A DNA stretch of 64,000 nucleotides from positions 2,046,001 through 2,110,000 of the forward strand of contig JAUCEF010000009.1 in assembly GCA_033558025.1 (NCBI GenBank), given 5' to 3'. Shown here piece after piece: positions 54,446 to 64,000 of the stretch; within the stretch, counting starts at the first letter, position 1, and each line of letters opens with the position of its first letter. The notes beneath the pieces were generated by a model. The model ran no database searches and had not been told where the DNA came from. It saw only the letters and a list, made by a program, of their open reading frames with translations. A program made the position numbers and the translations under genes. Origin of the DNA: Phytophthora sp. 'mugwort' (taxonomy: Eukaryota > Oomycota > Peronosporomycetes > Peronosporales > Peronosporaceae).

Positions 54446-55712
54446 TTAGTATAGAACCACTTCAACATGGGAACGACGTGCCACGTACAGGAAGTCGGTG
54501 AACTCTTGTCCCGGTAGGTACTTTGCTGCCACCTGTCGTCGAGCGTCGAGGTCGCTGCCGTGCATTACAAGCGCCTTGACTTTCTCCTTTGACGTCACCT
54601 TCTCGTTGTCCAGTGTTTCAAGTTGCAACAGCCTTCGAAGCACTCGAGCGTGGTAGAATATACGTGAGCCTTGGACTGCTATTAGCGGGTTACCATCAAG
54701 TGAGATTTGCCCCAGGTAACGCAGACTTGCCAACCAGTTAAGCTCGTTGATATCTGTGATGTTGTTATGCGCGAGTTCTAAACGCTGCAGTCGAACGCAA
54801 TCCTGTTTTTTGTGTAAAACAACAATTTAGTGTCGTCGAATCAACCACATATCAGCGATGAAACAAGCACATACTCCGAGGTTCGATAACGTTTGGAGCT
54901 GATTGTGAGCCACGTCCAAATGTGTCAATCGTGGGAAAAGCGCCACTCCGGCGTCAATAGCCGTGAGCTGGTTGTGGCCAAGCAGTAGAGTTTCTAGCGC
55001 CTGGAGCCCACGCGGTGAATCCTCGTCGCCCACCAAGCCATTCATGGAAGTCAAGCGGTTGTGTGAGAGGTCCAGCAGCCGCAAGAAACGCAGTTGGCAT
55101 ACGCCAGAGATCTCCTCAATAGCGTTATAGGCAAGTCGAAGTTCCAGGAGGAATGGATGCGTATTTGAAAGCTCCTGGCGAGGCATGGAGACGATTCGAT
55201 TCTTGTCGAGCGTGGCCTTGCGCAGCAACGAACCGATCCAGAGAGCTCCACCTGCCCACGCGTTGCCTGGACAGCACTTTGGTACCTCAAAGTCTAGCAC
55301 CTGGGTGAGTTGGTTCTCGGCAGCATCTAACGTCAATAGCAATGGGATATGTTGCAGCGGAGATAGCGACTGGAGCTCGTTTTGCCTGCAGACCAAGTGC
55401 TTCCGAGCATGAATACGAGGATGTCAAATAATCGATCACCAACAGCGACCGATGTGATTAGCTTACCTGGAGGTGCGGAAACTCACGAATTGCGTCGACA
55501 TCCGAGAGATGCAAACCCGTGAGCGTCGCTGTCGTGTAAATGTGCGCCTGTGTGAATGGATTGCGTCCCAGTAGATTCAGCCTCTTGCTGACCTGCTCTC
55601 GTCTGAGAGAGCCTGGCTCACTATTTTCTATGGCTGCCACTTCTTCAGCTCCGCTCTGCTGTGCATCCTGGTGAGCTCCATCCAGCGTCGAGAACTTCTC
55701 ATCCGTCGACAT
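54446..55712 (-). CDS. Leucine-rich-repeat protein, LRRC23-like
   Basis: Join on minus: 55712-55467, 55399-54875, 54802-54446; introns 67 and 72 bp, GT-AG, frame kept; 375 residues. The N-terminus is acidic/polar, then EQVSKRLNLLGRNPFTQAHI leads into about eight LRRs: HLVCRQNELQSLSPL, LLTLDAAENQLTQV, KATLDKNRIVSMP, LLELRLAYNAIEEIS, FLRLLDLSHNRLTSM, LETLLLGHNQLTAI, LTHLDVAHNQLQTL, LQRLELAHNNITDI, and a C-terminal cap (LETLDNEKVTSKEKV). The short SDS22-type repeats and the lead-in resemble LRRC23 and other axonemal LRR proteins, which fits an organism with flagellate zoospores; that role is inferred. An upstream in-frame Met at 55850 would add 46 residues; I prefer 55712 (MSTDEKFS). Confidence 0.8.
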
Positions 55713-55994
55713 GCCTTCTTCCTCCTTTTGATACAAATCGAAAAGTTTAAACTGAAGCGGCGGGTGGCGTTTCGGATTCGGCAGATCGTGCAGGTCAAAC
55801 AAACTACTACATGTACTATTTAAGAAGTTACTATCAACAACAATTACCAAGCCAGCTACGTCAATTGACCATGGAGCTTCCCAGTTAACATGTTGTGTGT
55901 AACCTCCAAATATGTAAAGTGCTTAAGAAAAAGCATTGATCCAGTGACATGTACCTAGCTAAGGTCGGTTCCAGAATTCTCGTACTCAAGTACT
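55713..55994. other. LRR gene upstream region
   Basis: Possible promoter of the LRR gene. A hydrophobic/polar in-frame extension reaches 55850. No initiator recognised. Confidence 0.3.
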
Positions 55995-56170
55995 AAAAAT
56001 GGCAAATGGCTACTTCGTTTTCACGCTCTATTTGTTTATTATTGTATAGGGGTTTAATCTGCACTTTGAGATCACTCAGTCAACGCAGTTACATATAGCT
56101 CTATATGGTGGTGGGTGGGTGTCCCGTGACGAGCGGGGTCTTGCTGACAACAAAGCACGTTTCCGTGCGC

Positions 56171-56968
56171 TTAGAACTTTGACTCGCAGTCCTTGCCCTT
56201 GGGACTGTACGTTGCTGGCGTCGAGGTGGTCGGGGCGAGCGTCACCGGGGCCTCTGTTACAGGTGCTTCCGTCACAGGGGATTCCGGAGCGGGAGCCTCC
56301 GTGGCTGGAGCCTCCATCACCGTCGTCGGGGCTGGCGTCGGGGTCTCCGTCTCGGCCTCGCCCTGCACCTGGTCCACGTTTTGAGTAGCATCCTGCACCG
56401 TCGAAACGCTCGGCGTGGCGCCATCGCACGCCTCAGCGTCGCCCGAGCCGAAGTCCTGCGTCCAGTAATGCTGGTACGTGCCGTCCTTGTTAAACGCGTA
56501 CGCTGAGCCGAACATGGTGTACTCGCCCATGATGTTCTCCAGGTGCTCCGGAGAGTTGATCCACGCCACCATCACGGCGTCCACGTCCACCTGACCGGCG
56601 GCCACGTTCTCGGCCACAGCGCTCCAGTCGTAGCCGGACTGAGTGATACGCTCCGACATGGTCGAGCCGTCCGAGCCGTCGTGGGCCATGTAGTCCTTGG
56701 CGGCCATGTCGTCCGAGTGGCGCTGGGCGGCGGTGTGCAGCTTCTTGTTCAGGCACAGAGGTGACAGGCCACCGGTGGCCCGCTGCTTGTTGACGGCGGC
56801 CAGCATGGCCGAGGCGTAGTCGTCGTAGGCCAGATAGGTCTCGACGTTGGTGGCGATGGTGGTGCCGCCAAGGTTGCGCTGGCGGAGGTTGGACGCTGCG
56901 GAGAAACCATTGGATGCAGCTGCTACGATGAGCAGTAGGGCAAGCGAGGACAGAGTAATGGCTGTCAT
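56171..56968 (-). CDS. Secreted CAP/SCP (PR-1-like) protein, copy B
   Basis: 265 residues. Signal peptide (LALLLIVAAASNGFSAA), a CAP domain whose sequence equals that of copy A from the NLRQRNLGG start to the end of the domain, then a stalk shorter by six residues overall: one EAPVT-type repeat fewer, VTLAPTT in place of VTPAPTT, and one Thr lost before VQDATQN. It ends KGKDCESKF. The upstream region is unlike that of copy A apart from an initiator-like GCTTCAGTTTTCAATTAG on the minus strand (57040-57023), 55 nt or more from the ATG. Divergent from copy C. Confidence 0.93.
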   Translation of the reverse strand: MTAITLSSLALLLIVAAASNGFSAASNLRQRNLGGTTIATNVETYLAYDDYASAMLAAVNKQRATGGLSPLCLNKKLHTAAQRHSDDMAAKDYMAHDGSDGSTMSERITQSGYDWSAVAENVAAGQVDVDAVMVAWINSPEHLENIMGEYTMFGSAYAFNKDGTYQHYWTQDFGSGDAEACDGATPSVSTVQDATQNVDQVQGEAETETPTPAPTTVMEAPATEAPAPESPVTEAPVTEAPVTLAPTTSTPATYSPKGKDCESKF

Positions 56969-58169
56969 CGTTTTGATTGAGTTCAGTGTCGGTTGAGTTG
57001 GTTGAGTTAGTTGTGATGGTGGCTAATTGAAAACTGAAGCTGAGTAGTGTGCGCGATCGATCCTGTGGTGATGAGTAGAACAGAGCACCGGTCCAGCGTC
57101 GTGACCTGATGGCTTTCTGGAAATTGCACGCACCAGACAGTGTCCCTTGCCTCGGTCGCATTATGCGACTCGCATATCGCCGAGCCACCTTAACGCAAAG
57201 ACGCTTGCGCACGAGTGTGTTCGTTCGATACCTTGTCGGACAAGGCATGCCTGCCACGAACATGAACCCCAGGTGCTGAGGCGGAATATTGCGAAGGGCC
57301 ACGACGGCGTTGCCAATTGGTTTTCGGACCAACAGTTGGGCCCCATCTCTCGGAAGGTGAGGTCTCTGACTTCAGCAAACTGCGCGCGAGGACGCGAAAG
57401 CTTGGTGTCGAAGATTGCATTGCGGCATTGTTGCCTGCTGTCAGCGATGAACGCTGCTTACGTGCGGTGTTGCAGATCGGCGCTCCTAAAAGAGTGGCAA
57501 ACCAAGCGTAAGCCATACGATAGTATACCCTAAACAAACTTAAGATGGTATTAATATACCGGTACACTTCAGAATTTGTCGCCGTACGATTCTACATATA
57601 TCGGGTGTGGCAAACCACTTGCACCAAAAACGATTTAAGATCAATCCCCGATACCGGGAGCTTCGGAGTCCGAAGTTCGGACCAAACATGGCAGCCACAA
57701 TGGGGAATACTTTGGTACGCACGGACTTCCATCGAGTCAACGGCTGTCGTGAACGAAGTGGTGACACTTTCATTAACAGCTCAGCCCCATTGGAGCGCGA
57801 TCCAAATGTTGAACAGCTTCATTACGGCAATGCGACTGTCGCATTGCGAGTCGCAATTTGCGACTCAGGAAGCGCGGTCTCTGTTCCAACCAATCAATCA
57901 AGGCGGGCAACTGTTTTCAACGCTCGAGGCGGAATACCACACGGGACCGACCGACTCGTCGTCGACGAGGCACCACCGCTGTGGCCCACAAGGTGGAAGC
58001 AGACGGACGCGCGCGCCCCGCTGTCGTTCGCGAGAGTGTCCCTATCGTCACGAGTAGGGTAGAGGGTATTATCTCCAGCCCAGGACTTTACGCGTCATGC
58101 ACCCTGACGAACTGCTAACTTTCCAATTTTCCATTTTTATTCATATCGGAACCGGAAATTCAATCAACT
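56969..58169. other. Spacer between CAP copies B and C; presumed divergent promoters
   Basis: About 1.2 kb. Holds the presumed initiators of copy B (57023-57040, minus) and copy C (58122-58136, plus). Open stretches 57147-57533 and 57607-58062 (+) show no domain. A short inverted word GCGAGTCGCAATTTGCGACTC is at about 57845-57866. Confidence 0.4.
58122..58136 (+). promoter_or_regulatory. Initiator-like element of CAP copy C
   Basis: TCCAATTTTCCATTTTT matches the TYYNCAWTTT half of the oomycete initiator; the CTCA half is altered. 34 nt upstream of the start codon, similar to the spacing in copy A. Confidence 0.45.
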
Positions 58170-58985
58170 ATGGTGGCTATCGCTCAGTCCTCGCTTGCCC
58201 TACTGCTCATCGTAGCAGCTGCATCCAATGGTTTCTCCGCAGCGTCCAACCTCCGCCAGCGCAACCTTGGCGGCACCACCATCACCACCAACGTCGAGAC
58301 CTACCTGGCCTACGACGACTACGCCTCGGCCATGCTGGCCGCCGTCAACAAGCAGCGGGCCACCGGTGGCCTGTCACCTCTGTGCCTGAACAAGAAGCTG
58401 CACACCGCCGCCCAGCGCCACTCGGACGACATGGCCGCCAAGGACTACATGGCCCACGACGGCTCGGACGGCTCGACCATGTCGGAGCGTATCACTCAGT
58501 CCGGCTACGACTGGAGCGCTGTGGCCGAGAACGTGGCCGCCGGTCAGGTGGACGTGGACGCCGTGATGGTGGCGTGGATCAACTCTCCGGAGCACCTGGA
58601 GAACATCATGGGCGAGTACACCATGTTCGGCTCGGCGTACGCGTTTAACAAGGACGGCACGTACCAGCATTACTGGACGCAGGACTTCGGCTCGGGCGAC
58701 GCTGAGGCGTGCGATGGCGCCACGCCGAGCGTTTCAACGACGGTGCAGGATGCTACTCTAAATGTGGATCAGGTGCAGGGCGAGGCCGAGACGGAGACCC
58801 CGACGCCAGCCCCGACGACGGTGATGGAGGCTCCAGCCACGGAGGCTCCCGCTCCGGAATCCCCTGTGACGGAAGCACCTGTGACGGAAGCACCTGTAAC
58901 AGAGGCCCCGGTGACGCCCGCCCCGACCACCTCGACGCCGGCAACGGACAGTCCCAAGGGCAAGGACTGCGAGTCAGACTTTTAA
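58170..58985 (+). CDS. Secreted CAP/SCP (PR-1-like) protein, copy C
   Basis: 271 residues. The N-terminus MVAIAQSSLALLLIVAAASN differs slightly from A and B, and one Thr replaces Ala at residue 39; the CAP domain is otherwise identical, with the same His/Glu set (H96, E120, E141, H167) and Cys72 and Cys181. The stalk has three consecutive T-EAPV units (ESPVTEAPVTEAPVTEAPVT, about 234-253), one more than copy B, and the protein ends KGKDCESDF. The three final residues (SNF, SKF, SDF) mark the copies. An AATAAA at 59112-59117, about 130 bp past the stop, may serve polyadenylation. Copy C opens away from copy B. Confidence 0.93.
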   Translation: MVAIAQSSLALLLIVAAASNGFSAASNLRQRNLGGTTITTNVETYLAYDDYASAMLAAVNKQRATGGLSPLCLNKKLHTAAQRHSDDMAAKDYMAHDGSDGSTMSERITQSGYDWSAVAENVAAGQVDVDAVMVAWINSPEHLENIMGEYTMFGSAYAFNKDGTYQHYWTQDFGSGDAEACDGATPSVSTTVQDATLNVDQVQGEAETETPTPAPTTVMEAPATEAPAPESPVTEAPVTEAPVTEAPVTPAPTTSTPATDSPKGKDCESDF

Positions 58986-59111
58986 GCGCACGGAAACGTG
59001 CTTTATTGTCAGCAAGACCCCGCTTGTTACGGGACACCCACCACCATATAGAGCTATATGTAACTGCGTTGACTGAGTGATCTCAACGTGCAGATTAAAC
59101 CCCTATACAAT

Positions 59112-59117
59112 AATAAA
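59112..59117 (+). promoter_or_regulatory. Possible poly(A) signal, CAP copy C
   Basis: AATAAA 127 nt after the stop. The inverse TTTATT at 56035-56040 is the matching site of copy B; copy A has TTCATT there. Confidence 0.4.
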
Positions 59118-59257
59118 CAAATAGAGCGTGAAAACGGAGTAGCCGTTTTGCCATTTTTCAGTAGTTAACCAGTATGAGTTGGGTTTGAGCCCTCTCCTCT
59201 TAATTTTGGAACTGACGTTAGCTAGGTAACTGGATTGAAGCCTCTAAGAAAGAAGAG

Positions 59258-61197
59258 ATGGTGCGAAAAGTGTGGTTCCAGCTAGTGGATGCAGCGACGC
59301 GGCACGTACGCGGAGACTCAGACAGCATCAGTGTCATTAGACGGTGTCAGTGGTATTGATGATCTCCGCAAGGCAGTCTTGCACGAAGTCAAGTCCATTC
59401 TACCCTCAAATGTGATTGCAGCTAACTTGCGAGTCTACGCCAACAGAGCAGTGTATGACGAAGAGAATGTCCAGCCTTTGGATCTGTGATCGTCGTTGAA
59501 TGATCTTGTCGTGGAAGACACGCTCATCGTGGAAGTGCCGACGCAGCATCTAGTTCCTCGCACAGTGGCTTCAGTGGCCGATTTAATTGCAATTCCAAGC
59601 ACCACTGTTCTAAACGAGCCGGACAAGTACGCGGAGAATGTATCTCACTGAATGAATGAGGCATTGACGCTGTGCACGAGATTCCTTTTATGAGCAGCTT
59701 GGGTGGATGCACCAACAGCGAGGAGATCTTTTGGCGAATGGAAGATAAGCTAGTCGTGTCGCTGCTGGTGAATGGATGGTTTCGAGAATCTACTCCCGAA
59801 CGCATTACTGTACACGCAAACAAGAAGAGTATTCTCATGGGATTACCAGGTAATCGGCAAGTCGACGCTATTGTACGTGATTGCCTATCATCTCGTTTTC
59901 AAGCAATTGAAGAATGTGCTGCTGTGCCGACGATTGACCGAAGAAGAAAATTGCCTGCTCTATCTGGGATACGAAGGTGACAAGCTCGTATATTTTCAGT
60001 GTTGTCGTGCGAAGAACCGGAAGCCAAACGTATCTACAGAGTGTTGCGGGGACAGCACGGTGTTCCCAATGTGTGGCTGTTGTGGATGGATTTCGGTACC
60101 AAGATATTCCGGAAAGTGTGCGGACGTTCAAGATGCTGACAACATCGCAGCAAGTGGATCTGAAGTCTCAAGAACTTGATGATGCGTACTGCTGCCTGTT
60201 CTTGTGTTGGAGAAAGCAGGACATCTTCAAGCTGGGAGAACAAGTCTTTCAATTTAAGGAGGAAGAGATGAAGGAGCGATTTTACTGTTCTGCTGGAAGC
60301 GTTCGGGAGTTTTTTTGGACGAGCCACAGCGGAGGAAATACGCATCGCCATCTATAATGCAATATCACAAGCGAGGACGTAGGGCTCCTTCTTTCGAACA
60401 GGGCAAATATACGCAAGCAAATGGGTTTCTTTCTCGTGAGCACTGGGAACAGGTTATCGACTCGGAATATGCCGTTCTAGCTCTCTCTGTAAGACTTCGA
60501 TCGGATGCGCTGTTTCGTATTTATTCGTGGGCGAAAAGTGCTGGACACGGATCACTCGCTGGAAATGTTTTGAGATCTATCTTCATCGCCTGGCTGCCGA
60601 CAACACGTTGAAACTCTACATGTCAAAATATGATCCGCCAGAAAGAAGGAAACCAAACGAACCGCGGCATTTCGAAGTGAAGCAAGTGGACTTGAGGAAT
60701 GGCGGTGCACTTAGCTGTGGAACGGCAAGTGATTATAAGAACCATTTCGTGGATTGGAGAGATGATGAAAAGCTCTCGTACTGGTTTCCTGCACATAATT
60801 TTCTGAATATTGATAGCATTGTGAAGCTTGAGTCTGCCTCCGGCAAGAAGAGCAATTTCGTTTATCTTCAGATTATCGTCGCAGCAGATCATGAAATTGA
60901 TGGCAATTGCAAAAGATGAGCGCAATTTATTTTTCTAGACGATGTGAAGGATGCTGGAGACACCGACCCACCGATCTATATTGCTGTTTTGTCCGGATTC
61001 TAAATCGTGCGAAGCGTTTGTCTTGAAAAGCCACCACCCGAAGTTTTAGCAGCGAGAAAGACATGCCAAGTATTTGTGGGCTATACGCCGAAGCTGGATT
61101 TGCTACCGCAGCCGATGGCCCGATGAACAACGTGTCGGTCAAAACGTTGCTGCCCTCTCCACCGTACAACTTTCGAAAGCGATTGCGTACGGAGTAG
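59258..61197 (+). pseudogene. CRN (Crinkler) effector gene, broken
   Basis: A start MVRKVWFQLVDA at 59258 is followed by a frame change near 59290. The N-terminal CRN-type domain then continues: LRVYANR (about 59425) at the place of the LxLFLAK translocation motif, a stop at 59487-59489, and TLIVEVP (about 59525) at the place of the HVLVxxP end of the header. The C-terminal part shows the conserved text of an NTPase-type CRN module: a segment with WRMEDKLVVSLLVNGWFRES (59729-59790), a P-loop region where the frame changes in the middle of the loop (about 59845-59855), SQELDDAYCCLFLCWRKQDI (60163-60222) and a terminal part with NIDSIVKLESASG and YLQIIVAADHEI that may be a PD-(D/E)xK-like nuclease core. 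At least five breaks. CRNs are cell-entering effectors of plant-pathogenic oomycetes; this copy is dead. Confidence 0.8.
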
Positions 61198-61497
61198 GAA
61201 GAAGTGTCATCATCATTTTGTAATTTGAATCCTCCTATCCAAAACGCGACTGCATGATTTGACCTTTTCACGTACAATATACTTGATCTAAACTGAGATA
61301 GCGCTCGGAAAAAATAACTGTAACACCCTTATTATTGTATTGTCCCACTAACATGATTTATTATCGGTCGCCCAATTAAATTTGATATTGTCCGAATAAT
61401 ACAGCACAATACTACTGAACGGTGGTTTTAGAGATTTGCAGCAAGTTTTATGCCCTCCAATTTTTATGTTTTAATATAACGTTAGTAATATACGAAG
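61198..61497. other. AT-rich boundary
   Basis: No gene seen. Base composition shifts to AT-rich from about 61290. Confidence 0.4.
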
Positions 61498-61692
61498 ATG
61501 ACGTACTCTCCCGAGCACTACTCAGCTAACAAAGAGCGTGTCAAGGCGGCGGAGAAGCGCTACTATCAGCGCACGCGTGAAGCTCGCTTAGGCTATCAGA
61601 AGGGGTATGACGACAAGAATAGAGATCAGATTCGGACTCGCAAGCGAAAAACTAAAAGCGAACCTAATCCAAGTGAAAGCGAACTTAACTAA
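61498..61692 (+). CDS. Small basic protein, unknown
   Basis: 64 residues, very basic and charged (HYSANKERVKAAEKRYYQRT, RTRKRKTKSEPNPSESELN), predicted mostly helical. It starts right after an AT-rich leader and sits in the same AT-rich block as the polymerase relic, so it may belong to the same element. No family recognised; it may be a chance or partial frame. Confidence 0.35.
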   Translation: MTYSPEHYSANKERVKAAEKRYYQRTREARLGYQKGYDDKNRDQIRTRKRKTKSEPNPSESELN

Positions 61693-61978
61693 TTAATTAG
61701 TTTTGTTCTGTCATAGAAAGTCAAGCTATGTATAGGCGATGCATGAACCATCTGATTTAATTAATTAATATTCAAAAACTTTCTATGGGATCATGATACA
61801 AAGTCAATCCTGATACATCCAATAATTATACAGTCTCTCCCACGAGAATAATATGGCCACAATATATAGCAAATATGCTGCCTTACGAACGTGAAGGACT
61901 CAAGCGATTAAATATTAGCGTCCGATGGGGTAGCGATTATCGCGTCAAAGTTCGAGATAAATTGGGAAGCTGGTTTAT
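61693..61978. other. AT-rich, no clear gene
   Basis: Short protein-like text near 61880-61978 (REGLKRLNISVRWGSDYRV) ends in a stop at 61979-61981; possible upstream part of the following relic. Confidence 0.3.
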
Positions 61979-64000
61979 GTGAGCAACATTACTCGCTCGA
62001 ACAATCAAAAGCTGGTTGCAAAGCAGTACAAGGTTTATATCAAAGACTTGGTGAAGAACATATCCAAGGACTATAAGACCGACCCAAAGTATCGTTTCTA
62101 CAACGGTCAGCATATGGAGTCATTTATACGAGGGTATCCAGCCATCAGAGTTCTACGATAAGCTTGAGCACGTTCTCTCTACGCAAACCAATGCGTTCAA
62201 GGTGAATGTTGTTCTTGGCTACGACCTGATTATTCTCAGCGATGAGAATGAAACCAGGTACTTTCACCCGAGCTAGGTAATACCTACGTATTTATTACTC
62301 CTGTTGCGGTCAATAGTAAGGCTGATATTCGAAAAAAATTATTTCGGGAATCAGGTCTATGGAGCTGGCTAACAAGCTTAACCATCCCAGCTCTGGATAC
62401 AGGGTTAAGACGATTACTGTCTTTAAGATTTTTATCTACCATCGCAACCATGCTCTTGGTGATAGCAAAGCTGTCATTCCTAAGGTCATCGTGAAAACAA
62501 GCATGTCATCAACTTTCCCAAGACGAACAATAAATGTGTCTTCCCGTGTATTGCATGGCATTCGCTGCAAGATCCTAAGAAGGACCCTCTACGAATCCAG
62601 GCTCATGTGAAGGATGCATTCAAGCGCTACTGCTCTTACAAGGGTATTAACTACACACTGAGTCTGCTCAAAAGCTTTAAGCCTATTGACATTTTTCAAT
62701 TCGATAAGGTTGAGGACTGCTTCCAGCTTGCTATTAATAATTATAAGATGGATATTCCCTCTGGAAACTTTGAATGCATTGGTCGCTCGGACAAGGAGTT
62801 TGAATCCATGGCTATTCTATCTTATGAGAACCACGCTCTATACACTAAGAGCATCGATGTGCTTCAAAGCAAGCATAAATGTCCTGAGTGTGAAATGGTC
62901 ATCATTAGCGCTGACCAGTTTAGCAACCATAAGAAGAACCAATGTGAGCTTGTAAATATTGAGAGTTTCCCAGCTGAGCCAACTATTTACAGATTTACAG
63001 ATCGCCTCAGAACTCCATCAGATAAATACTAACGAAGTACTCCATTTTTTAAAAGATTGATCACTATATCGATCACTTCATCGTGTACGATTTGAGGTTA
63101 TACTAAAGCCGACAGGTATCCAGCACGCTGAAAGCACAGTCTTCACTAATGAACACATTCCTGTTTCGGTATCAATAGCTGACAGTCTCTCCGGGGAAGT
63201 AAGATGCTTTGTAAATGATGAGCCAAAAGCTTTGCTAAGAGATATGTTTGATTACATTAGCAAAGTCGGTTTGCAGATTCACGAGTACAATGTTCAAAAG
63301 TATGAGCCACTTCTCAAGAAGGTTATCAAAGCTCACGGCTTCAGTGGTATGGAGATCCCTGGATTAAAGCTTCGCAAGAAATACTCAATGGATGACGTTG
63401 ACAATTGGATTAAGGATGGAGATTATGCCAGTTTCTTCGATTTCCATAAAACAATTTCCTTCGGGAAGGAGAGGTCTCATTATGGCTGAACCAAGCAACA
63501 GCTCGATCAAGTACCAGTATTGGGGTTCAACTATGGTAGATAGATATCACCTTGATTAAGAGCGAGCTATCTGCCGTTATTGGTACGGCGAACATCAATC
63601 TGTTATCAAGAATCCAAGCTACATGTGTATTGCTACTGCAGACATGAAAATGCTTAATATTAGCAACTATGTTCCTGCTGGAACAAGCTATGAAAAATAT
63701 ATTAATACATATCTCGGTGGATGCAAGTGTGATGACAAGATTTAATGTGTCTGTGGTCTTGGGAAAGGTCTATTTCCATACGAGTACATCAAAGCGTTCG
63801 AGGTACTCAACGAGACCAACATCCCTCTCAAATCAGCATTCGACAGTGTGCTTCATGGCACCAGTATTACCAACGCTGACTACGAGCGAGTAAAATTCGT
63901 GTGGAAGCATACGAGATGAAGTCTATCAAAGATTTACTCATCTGGTACAATAACCTAGATGTGGTACCATTCATTAAGGCTTTAGAGGCTCAGCGTGAAT
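61979..64000 (+). pseudogene. Protein-primed family B DNA polymerase of a Polinton/virophage-like element, broken, cut by window end
   Basis: Plus strand, several frames. 62190-62275 holds an N-terminal domain strand set (FKVNVVLGYDLIIL), 62527-62560 an NNKCVF motif, and 62607-63032 a long open part with a Cys/His zinc-finger-like segment (KCPECEMVII, DQFSNHKKNQC). The exonuclease-I region near 63080-63095 is hit by a frameshift exactly at the Asp-x-Glu site. 63232-63489 (VGLQIHEYNVQKYEPLL, then helices) and 63740-63800 (KGLFPYEYIKAFEVL, the K-x-FPYE box seen in these polymerases) follow, then YNNLDVVPFIKALE at 63940-63985. The polymerase palm motifs would lie past the window. No capsid, integrase or protease gene is in view, so the element type is open. 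Confidence 0.7.

Larger units (their letters stand above)
55995..59170. repeat. Inverted repeat of about 1 kb arms carrying CAP copies B and C
   Basis: The left arm (about 55995-56968) and right arm (58170 to about 59150) are inverse copies that include the coding region and about 150 bp 3' of the stop (shared words GCACGGAAACGTGC-like, GTTGACTGAGTGATCTCAA, ATAATAAACAAATAGAGCGTG). The spacer of 1.2 kb is not repeated. Confidence 0.85.

Noticed and set aside
56490..57332. 280-codon minus frame overlapping CAP copy B
   Set aside because: It is the alternate frame of the GC3-rich CAP gene (same text as the shadows of copies A and C) joined to a random upstream part; no domain.
58097..58648. 183-codon plus frame overlapping CAP copy C
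   Set aside because: Alternate-frame shadow of the CAP gene; the His/Arg-rich text is produced by GC-rich codons of the real frame.

Overview
The window looks like nuclear DNA of a plant-pathogenic oomycete, most likely a Phytophthora-type genome. Pointers are: GT-AG introns of only 64-83 bp in compact genes, an oomycete-type initiator upstream of a CAP gene, a Crinkler (CRN) effector relic, secreted CAP/PR-1-like proteins with Thr/Pro stalks, and a dense graveyard of DIRS-like, Gypsy, pogo/Tigger, PIF/Harbinger and MULE elements. This assignment is an inference from gene content; no marker gene fixes the species.

Layout. 1-3.6 kb: minus-strand DIRS-like (tyrosine recombinase) retroelement relic. 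4.6-7.3 kb: pogo-like element with a zinc-finger-bearing transposase. 9.7-17.2 kb: Harbinger relic, a Harbinger element with its Myb-like partner and inverted ends (12.24-15.12 kb), and a MULE relic. 17.6-20.6 kb: two pogo/Tigger relics, the first with clear terminal inverted repeats and TA duplication. 21.6-23.0 kb: a well preserved but frameshifted DDE_Tnp_4 transposase. 23.7-28.2 kb: a compact host island of three genes: ZSWIM7/SWS1-like (minus), an ABC1/ADCK atypical kinase (plus, divergent from it) and MCM10 (plus). 28.4-31.1 kb: a pogo element with perfect 28-bp ends, then an inverted intron-containing fragment of MCM10. 31-36 kb: decayed sequence, mostly unassigned.

36.4-59.2 kb is a CAP-protein neighbourhood. 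Three intact copies (36464-37279 minus, 56171-56968 minus, 58170-58985 plus) have the same CAP domain and a stalk of variable repeat number; two further broken pieces lie at 51.8-53.6 kb. A large (about 12.3 kb) chromodomain Gypsy element (38.7-51.06 kb) sits between the first copy and the others. Besides gag-pol it carries an antisense ORF and a second sense ORF with a membrane segment between pol and the 3' LTR. A leucine-rich-repeat gene (54446-55712) also lies here.

59.3-61.2 kb is a broken CRN effector gene. From about 61.3 kb to the end the sequence turns AT-rich and holds a broken protein-primed family B DNA polymerase gene of the kind carried by Polinton/Maverick-like and virophage-like elements, cut by the window end.

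How the genes work together: ZSWIM7 (recombination mediator) and MCM10 (replication initiation) are both genome-maintenance genes, but nothing shows that they are co-regulated. CAP proteins and CRN are secreted, host-interaction type genes in the transposon-rich part, which fits the gene-sparse, effector-bearing compartment known from Phytophthora. Several short perfect or near-perfect palindromes occur in decaying sequence; where the ancestral sequence can be inferred they look like inverted template-switch insertions.
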